Origin: Gammaproteobacteria bacterium
Lineage (GTDB): Bacteria > Pseudomonadota > Gammaproteobacteria > DSM-16500
Length of the DNA: 18,402 nt
NCBI GenBank assembly: GCA_013287025.1
Contig: JABDEN010000019.1
Span: 1-18,402, forward strand
Direction of reading: 5' to 3'
Positions within the stretch are counted from its first letter, which is position 1, and each line of letters begins with the position of its first letter. This document shows, piece by piece, positions 15,098-18,402 of this stretch. The notes under the pieces were generated by a model. The model was not told the DNA's origin. It saw only the letters and a list, made by a program, of their open reading frames with translations, and made no database searches. Made by a program: the position numbers and the translations under genes.

Positions 15098-15325
15098 ATG
15101 AGTACACAAAAATTATCAATCTCTTTGCCACAGCAACAATTTGAATTTATAGAACATTATCAAGCCCTGCATCACTATAAAACTCGCTCAGAAGTGATAA
15201 AAGAAGCATTATATCTCTTGCAACAAGCGCAATTGGAAGCCTGTTATCGCAGTGCAAATCAGGAAATAGATGATGCTTTTGAAATAACTAACTCAGATGG
15301 ATTAGAAGAAAATGAAACGTGGTGA
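15098..15325 (+). CDS. Ribbon-helix-helix (CopG/ParD-like) antitoxin
   Basis: A 75-aa protein. Its N-terminal strand KLSISLPQQQFEFIEHY and helices THSEV-like TRSEVIKEALYLLQQAQ form a ribbon-helix-helix DNA-binding domain (residues 4-47). The acidic C-terminal tail (EIDDAFEITNSDGLEENETW) is the expected toxin-binding part. Its 3' end overlaps the mazF-like gene by 14 bp, so the pair is translationally coupled with the antitoxin first. AAAGG at 15084-15088 provides a plausible ribosome site. It should repress its own promoter through the inverted repeat at 15054-15092. The pairing of a CopG-type antitoxin with a MazF/PemK-type toxin is seen in many bacteria. Confidence 0.85.
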   Translation: MSTQKLSISLPQQQFEFIEHYQALHHYKTRSEVIKEALYLLQQAQLEACYRSANQEIDDAFEITNSDGLEENETW

Positions 15326-15647
15326 AATTTATTTTGCTAATTTGGATCCAACAATCGGTTCAGAGATTAAAAAAAAACGCCCGGTGCTTATTGTTAGCAA
15401 TAATGCCAATAACAAAGCAGCGTCCACAGTTACCATCGTTCCCATCACGTCAAATACGAATAAAGTATACCCCTTCGAAGTGCTACTAGAAATTAACGAT
15501 TCGGGGTTACCAAAATGTTCTAAAGCTCAGTGTCACCAAATAAGAACAATCTCTAAAATTAGAATCACAGGCAAAAGAATGGGACTTATTAATAAAGAAA
15601 TTATGCTGAAAATCAATGCAGCTTTAAAGCTGCACTTAGATTTTTAG
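15312..15647 (+). CDS. MazF/PemK-family endoribonuclease toxin
   Basis: A 111-aa toxin that is expected to cleave mRNA (possibly tRNA or rRNA) at short sequences. The family signatures are complete: KRGEIYFANLDPTIGSEIKK with the catalytic-loop Arg (R3), KRPVLIVSNNANN, TVTIVPITSN, VLLEINDSGLPKCSKAQCHQIRTISKIRI (catalytic Thr/Ser-containing strand) and the C-terminal helix. It has full length and no disruption, so it is probably active. It overlaps the antitoxin gene by 14 bp (ATG at 15312 inside EENETW). An 18-bp palindrome at its 3' end and a large repeat downstream may end the transcript. Confidence 0.92.
   Translation: MKRGEIYFANLDPTIGSEIKKKRPVLIVSNNANNKAASTVTIVPITSNTNKVYPFEVLLEINDSGLPKCSKAQCHQIRTISKIRITGKRMGLINKEIMLKINAALKLHLDF
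15617..15634 (+). terminator. Palindrome at the mazF 3' end, possible terminator
   Basis: TGCAGCTTTAAAGCTGCA is an 18-bp perfect palindrome inside the last codons of the mazF-like gene. After 7 nt comes TTTTTAGTTTTTAG. It could act as a coding-overlapping intrinsic terminator, although the T-run is not directly adjacent to the stem and the loop would be AT base pairs. Confidence 0.35.
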
Positions 15648-15684
15648 TTTTTAGCACGCATAAAACAGCGAAGTAAGAGGAGCT

Positions 15685-15864
15685 GGGGAGAACTTTCTAG
15701 AAACCCTCACCCCAACCCCTCTCCCCTCGTTACACTCCGGGAGAGGGGATTTCAATCTCAACATTCCCCTCGTTACACTCCGGGAGGGGGGATTTCAATC
15801 TCAACATTCCCCTCGCCCATTTATGGGAGAGGGGTAAGGGGTGAGGGTTTTTTGAAAGTTCCCC
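15685..15864. repeat. MITE-like palindromic element with internal 43-bp tandem repeat
   Basis: Imperfect terminal arms of about 38 bp (15685-15722 and 15827-15864; GGGGAGAACTTTCTAGAAAC against GGGGAACTTTCAAAAAAC, then CCCTCACCCC in both) enclose two tandem 43-bp units at 15723-15765 and 15766-15808, differing at one base. Each unit has its own CCCCTC/GAGGGG stem around GTTACACTCC. A third partial unit begins at 15809 with a different loop. It fills the space between convergent mazF and the coiled-coil gene and ends 2 bp before that gene's stop, so it may also block read-through from both sides. There is no coding capacity. Confidence 0.8.
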
Positions 15865-15866
15865 GA

Positions 15867-17003
15867 CTATCGATTTAAACCCATTGTTAAATTTTGAGTT
15901 CGCATACTAAAACCCAGCTCTCTCACAAAAAGCTCAGGTCGCGTCAATGCAGCCGAATGATTAAAGCGATACGGCGCGTCAAATATTTTAATGAGGTTCT
16001 GATCTTTAATACAATTTCGAATTTGTTGACTGGATACAGACTCATCTTTTGCTTCTGAAATTTTATATAAACTATTAAGATCAGAATGCTCTTTAGAAAA
16101 AAAATTCGATTTGTAATTAAACTGATTTAATAAATTAACAAGATCAGCACCTTTAATAGAGGGTGAAGATGTCGATTGTTTTAAACGAAATAATTCTGAG
16201 TTTTGTTCGGCAATTCGAGATTGCGCTTTGTTAACAGCATCAGTCACCTGTTCCTTCTCTTCCATTATTCTTTTATTTTCTCGCGATGCATTCTGAAGCT
16301 CCGACTGTAATGCTTTCATGTCTTGTTGCAGCTTTTCATTTTGAGAAAGTGTATCTTCTAAAACGGAAGCTTTATGGGCTTCTTGCAACTTAAATGCTTC
16401 AAATTCTTTTGCCAACTCCCTCTGCTGATTCAACAAATCATGATATGACTGTAGTGCCTGCAAAGCCACTTGATCTTGCGCATCTTTAATGGATTCTTCA
16501 ATAAATTCTATTTCCGTTATATCTCCTTTTTTTTCATTATGTTCAGCACGGTGCATGATTTTGTTAAAACGAGCAACCGACCCTTTTTGTATAAGTTTTT
16601 CTTCTATTCTTTCTAAATTTTCTAAATATCTTTTTCGCTGTTGTAGTTCAATGAAAAGTTTTTCATAATTTAGAAAAGGTGGATTAGGTTTAATATCCAG
16701 ATTTAACCAACGAAAATCTGCATCAGGCTCGGGATAAAAATTAGTACCACAATCAAATCGATATCCATTATATTTTACACCCCATATAGATTTAATATTT
16801 TGAATAATGCGGGAACTCATGAGGCCACATCCAGTATTTATCGTTCTTTCCAAATCCGCTTGCATGATACGCAAAGTATCCAAATATAAATTCACTTCTT
16901 CCATATTGAGCATTGCAATTTTAGCCGATCTATCTTTCTCTTCCTCTAGTAAATTTTGCACCGCTAACATCGCATCATTGCCAGTTATAATTTTATGTTG
17001 CAT
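15867..17003 (-). CDS. Coiled-coil protein of unknown function
   Basis: I do not recognise this 378-aa protein. Residues 1-110 are a mixed region with a possible small folded part (GVKYNGYRFDCGTNFYPEPD, 75-94). Residues about 111-275 are strongly helical and rich in Glu, Gln, Lys and Leu with heptad-like runs (LQQDMKALQSELQ, IMEEKEQVTDAVNKAQ), indicating a long coiled coil. The last 100 residues are again mixed. There is no signal peptide or membrane segment. AAGGGA lies 5 nt before ATG. It is 36 bp downstream of the HTH gene on the same strand, so the two are probably one operon. The pairing may be regulator plus effector, but no function can be assigned. Confidence 0.8.
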   Translation of the reverse strand: MQHKIITGNDAMLAVQNLLEEEKDRSAKIAMLNMEEVNLYLDTLRIMQADLERTINTGCGLMSSRIIQNIKSIWGVKYNGYRFDCGTNFYPEPDADFRWLNLDIKPNPPFLNYEKLFIELQQRKRYLENLERIEEKLIQKGSVARFNKIMHRAEHNEKKGDITEIEFIEESIKDAQDQVALQALQSYHDLLNQQRELAKEFEAFKLQEAHKASVLEDTLSQNEKLQQDMKALQSELQNASRENKRIMEEKEQVTDAVNKAQSRIAEQNSELFRLKQSTSSPSIKGADLVNLLNQFNYKSNFFSKEHSDLNSLYKISEAKDESVSSQQIRNCIKDQNLIKIFDAPYRFNHSAALTRPELFVRELGFSMRTQNLTMGLNR

Positions 17004-17039
17004 ATAGTCCCTTTTTTAATTTTATGTTGATAAATTTAA

Positions 17040-17582
17040 TTAACCATGAAATGAAATTCTTTCCAATAAACTATGTCGCATTTTTCTTGTTTTGCTATCG
17101 CGCTCTTCAAGGGCTGCATTAATATTAGAAAAAAATAGTGCATCTTCAACAATTTGTTTATCATCAATTATTTTATTGATATAAAGCCACTCTGTGACTT
17201 CACTCCATTTCCATAATGGTGATTTTTCAGTAAGCCTCATGACAGGATAGGGAAAGGAATTCCGGCGTTCTCCTTTTATCCATAAAGAAATTGTTTGCCT
17301 TGCCATCTGAAGTCTCTTTGCAATTTCTGATTCAGTCACTAAGTTATCTGGAGCAACGCTTGCAACCTCAGCGTCAATAGATTGGATATTTTTAATTGCA
17401 GAGATAACCGCTTCTTCAAGTGAGGATGCTGTTCTATCAAAATTCAAATAAACTGCGCCATTGCGAAAATTAATTAATGCATCATCACAACTTGCTTCAA
17501 AAAGACTATCCTCTAAATTATCCATGTTTATAGGTATATTTTTTAAAACCAACGTAAATTGAAATGTTTTGTTCGATTTCAT
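17040..17582 (-). CDS. Helix-turn-helix DNA-binding protein
   Basis: A 180-aa protein. Residues 1-75 (FQFTLVLKNIPI, DLEDSLFEA-like NLEDSLFEASCDDALINF, GAVYLNFDRTASSLEEAV) form an N-terminal alpha/beta domain that I have seen attached to HTH proteins in accessory regions. Residues 81-104 (LVTESEIAKRLQMARQTISL) form a clear helix-turn-helix, followed by FPYPVMRLTEKSPLWKWSEV, an AlpA/excisionase-like wing. The C-terminal 45 residues are helical. GAGGGAG lies 7 nt before ATG. It is divergent from brnT by 108 bp with TGTTGA half-sites between, so it may regulate itself, the downstream coiled-coil gene and possibly brnTA. The exact role is unknown. Confidence 0.8.
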   Translation of the reverse strand: MKSNKTFQFTLVLKNIPINMDNLEDSLFEASCDDALINFRNGAVYLNFDRTASSLEEAVISAIKNIQSIDAEVASVAPDNLVTESEIAKRLQMARQTISLWIKGERRNSFPYPVMRLTEKSPLWKWSEVTEWLYINKIIDDKQIVEDALFFSNINAALEERDSKTRKMRHSLLERISFHG

Positions 17583-17616
17583 TGTTTCACTCCCTCAGTT
17601 TATTATTATGGCAGGA

Positions 17617-17658
17617 TGTTGACATATATCAACATAAAAAATTGACAATTGCTGTTGA
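17617..17658. promoter_or_regulatory. Operator-like TGTTGA half-sites in the HTH/brnT divergent region
   Basis: TGTTGA-CATATA-TCAACA (17617-17634) is an inverted repeat with perfect 6-bp arms, and a third TGTTGA follows at 17653-17658. The minus-strand TTGATA-18-TAATAA pair (a possible HTH-gene promoter) uses the inverted repeat as its -35, and the third half-site overlaps the brnT -35. Binding by the HTH protein or by BrnA are both possible. Confidence 0.45.
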
Positions 17659-17683
17659 CGTCACTACTAAATGTAACTACAAT
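17655..17683 (+). promoter_or_regulatory. brnT promoter, possibly giving a leaderless mRNA
   Basis: -35 TTGACG (17655-17660) and -10 TACAAT (17678-17683) have a 17-nt spacer, putting the start at about 17690, immediately at the brnT ATG (17691), and no ribosome site precedes that ATG. A second overlapping pair, TTGACA (17642-17647) and TACTAA (17665-17670), also at 17 nt, would give a 14-nt leader. Confidence 0.5.
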
Positions 17684-17690
17684 AGCACAT

Positions 17691-17973
17691 ATGAAATTCG
17701 AATGGGATAATAAAAAAAAACGAGCTTAATTATTATAAGCATGGATTAAGCTTTGAAGACGCACCGCTTGTTTTTACAAGCAGAGTTATTTCATTTAAGG
17801 ATGATAGAGAAAATTATGGGGAGGAGCGCTTTATAACGTTGGGTGAATTAAAAAGTCGAGTTGTTGTCATTGTACATACAGAACGCGATTTTGTAACCCG
17901 CATTATTTCAATGAGGAAAGCTAATGAACGCGAAAAGAAAATCTATTTCAAGCGACTTAAAGAGATTGGATAA
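17691..17973 (+). pseudogene. brnT: BrnT-family toxin with frameshift in an A9 run
   Basis: BrnT is a small RNase-like toxin with a RelE-type fold. From ATG 17691 the frame reads MKFEWDNKKKRA and stops at 17727-17729. If one A is removed from the nine-A run at 17712-17720, it continues as KKNELNYYKHGLSFEDAPLV, then ENYGEERFITLGELKSRVVV and VHTERDFVTRIISMRKANE, ending at 17971-17973 (93 aa). WD.KKN, KHG.SFE, GEERF.T.G and RIIS.RKA.ERE are the BrnT signatures, so homology is clear and the lesion is exactly in the homopolymer. Apart from this the gene is undamaged, so it may be a recent mutation, a slippage-expressed gene or a sequencing error. The restored frame overlaps brnA by 50 bp. Confidence 0.88.
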
Positions 17974-18205
17974 AATGACAGATTCAGATATTGATTATTC
18001 TGATATTCCGCCATTGGATGAATCTTTTTTAAAGAAAGAAATGGTTACTATTCCACAAAAGAAAGAAAGCATTACCCTCAGAATTGACCATGATGTTCTT
18101 GAATTTTTTAAGCACCAAGGAAGAGGTTATCAAACCCTTATCAATGCTGTATTAAAAACCTATTACCTACATACAAAACAAAAGAAACAACGAAAAAGTA
18201 AATAA
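17924..18205 (+). CDS. brnA: BrnA-family antitoxin
   Basis: A 93-aa antitoxin that binds BrnT and represses the operon. The central motif SDIDYSDIPPLDESFLKK is the BrnA hallmark. The C-terminal ribbon-helix-helix, ITLRIDHDVLEFFKHQGRGY followed by QTLINAVLKTYY, is intact, and a basic tail KQKKQRKSK follows. AGGA (17914-17917) lies 6 nt before ATG, inside the brnT coding region. The start within the 3' part of brnT (ANERE in brnT, MNAK in brnA) makes the genes overlapping and coupled. Because brnA has its own ribosome site, it could be translated even when brnT terminates early. Confidence 0.92.
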   Translation: MNAKRKSISSDLKRLDKMTDSDIDYSDIPPLDESFLKKEMVTIPQKKESITLRIDHDVLEFFKHQGRGYQTLINAVLKTYYLHTKQKKQRKSK

Positions 18206-18292
18206 AAAAATTAAAAATTTTTAATAAGATATTCTGGAAGAAAAAACTAATTTTCTATAATATTCATTCATCTTTATTCTTGAGAAAAAATA

Positions 18293-18402
18293 ATGGCTAT
18301 TTCAATTGTCGATTGGGAAAACGAACTTTCTTTCGCGAAAAAAGACGAAAAAGTCGGAATAAAAATAGCAACATTATCAGAATCTCAAGACAAAGGAACC
18401 TA
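18293..18402 (+). CDS. Start of an unidentified gene, truncated by the window edge
   Basis: ATG at 18293 opens a frame with no stop to the window end. The 36 visible residues begin MAISIVDWENELSF and continue as a charged, probably helical sequence. TATAAT at 18256-18261 is a possible -10 about 30 nt upstream, with no good -35, and GAG at 18282-18284 is a weak ribosome site. It is too short to assign a family. Confidence 0.45.
   Translation, partial: MAISIVDWENELSFAKKDEKVGIKIATLSESQDKGT

Noticed and set aside
14886..15131. 81-aa minus-strand frame upstream of trxA
   Set aside because: It covers the trxA promoter and the CopG/MazF operator, overlaps both flanking genes and has no coding features.
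15723..15808. Possible CRISPR array from the two 43-bp direct repeats
   Set aside because: The units are immediately adjacent with no unique spacers, only two full copies exist, and no cas genes are present.
18211..18224. TTAAAAATTTTTAA palindrome after brnA as a terminator
   Set aside because: It is all A/T, leaves no loop, and has no T-tract after it; such words are expected in AT-rich sequence.

Overview
The window looks like a chromosomal segment of an AT-rich gammaproteobacterium. The trxA-rho neighbourhood, the folA/FolM-type pterin genes and a MidA-type methyltransferase are ordinary for that class. Several large proteins without recognisable bacterial function (a U-box repeat protein, a stand-alone GHKL ATPase-like protein, a 795-residue protein with one membrane segment, a coiled-coil protein) resemble the cargo of host-associated Legionellales/Coxiellales relatives. 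That placement is inference from gene content; no rRNA or tRNA is present to test it.

Layout. 1-3908: a loose pterin/folate neighbourhood with folA (partial, minus), a GHKL-like protein (plus), a divergent PTPS/QueD-fold protein (minus, GTG start), a large palindromic repeat, a MidA/NDUFAF7-like methyltransferase (minus) and a pteridine reductase-type SDR (plus). 3928-6957: a tightly spaced NitT/TauT-like ABC importer pair (fused double permease, then ATPase with a C-terminal extension) with no substrate-binding protein gene beside it; another palindromic repeat follows. 7242-9629: a 795-aa orphan with its own strong predicted promoter. 9626-11133 (minus): dps followed 8 bp later by a FUSC-like membrane protein. 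11236-12747 (minus): a U-box plus tandem-repeat protein, a candidate secreted ubiquitin ligase. 12965-14908 (minus): rho with its terminator, a hairpin-rich spacer resembling IS200/IS605 ends, and trxA.

15042-18402 is an accessory stretch: a CopG-like antitoxin/MazF toxin pair with an operator-like inverted repeat over its promoter, a MITE-like palindrome containing a 43-bp tandem repeat, an HTH regulator plus coiled-coil protein in one minus-strand unit, and a divergent BrnT/BrnA toxin-antitoxin module. The BrnT frame is broken by an apparent extra A in a run of nine; brnA is intact. A further gene begins at 18293 and leaves the window.

Most interesting points: the candidate U-box effector; the brnT homopolymer frameshift (decay, phase switch, slippage or sequencing error); the PTPS-fold protein that keeps its zinc histidines but lacks the usual catalytic and pterin-anchoring residues next to a pteridine reductase; and four different palindromic or hairpin elements in intergenic spaces. 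I found no CRISPR array, prophage or complete IS, and I cannot claim a proven new system.
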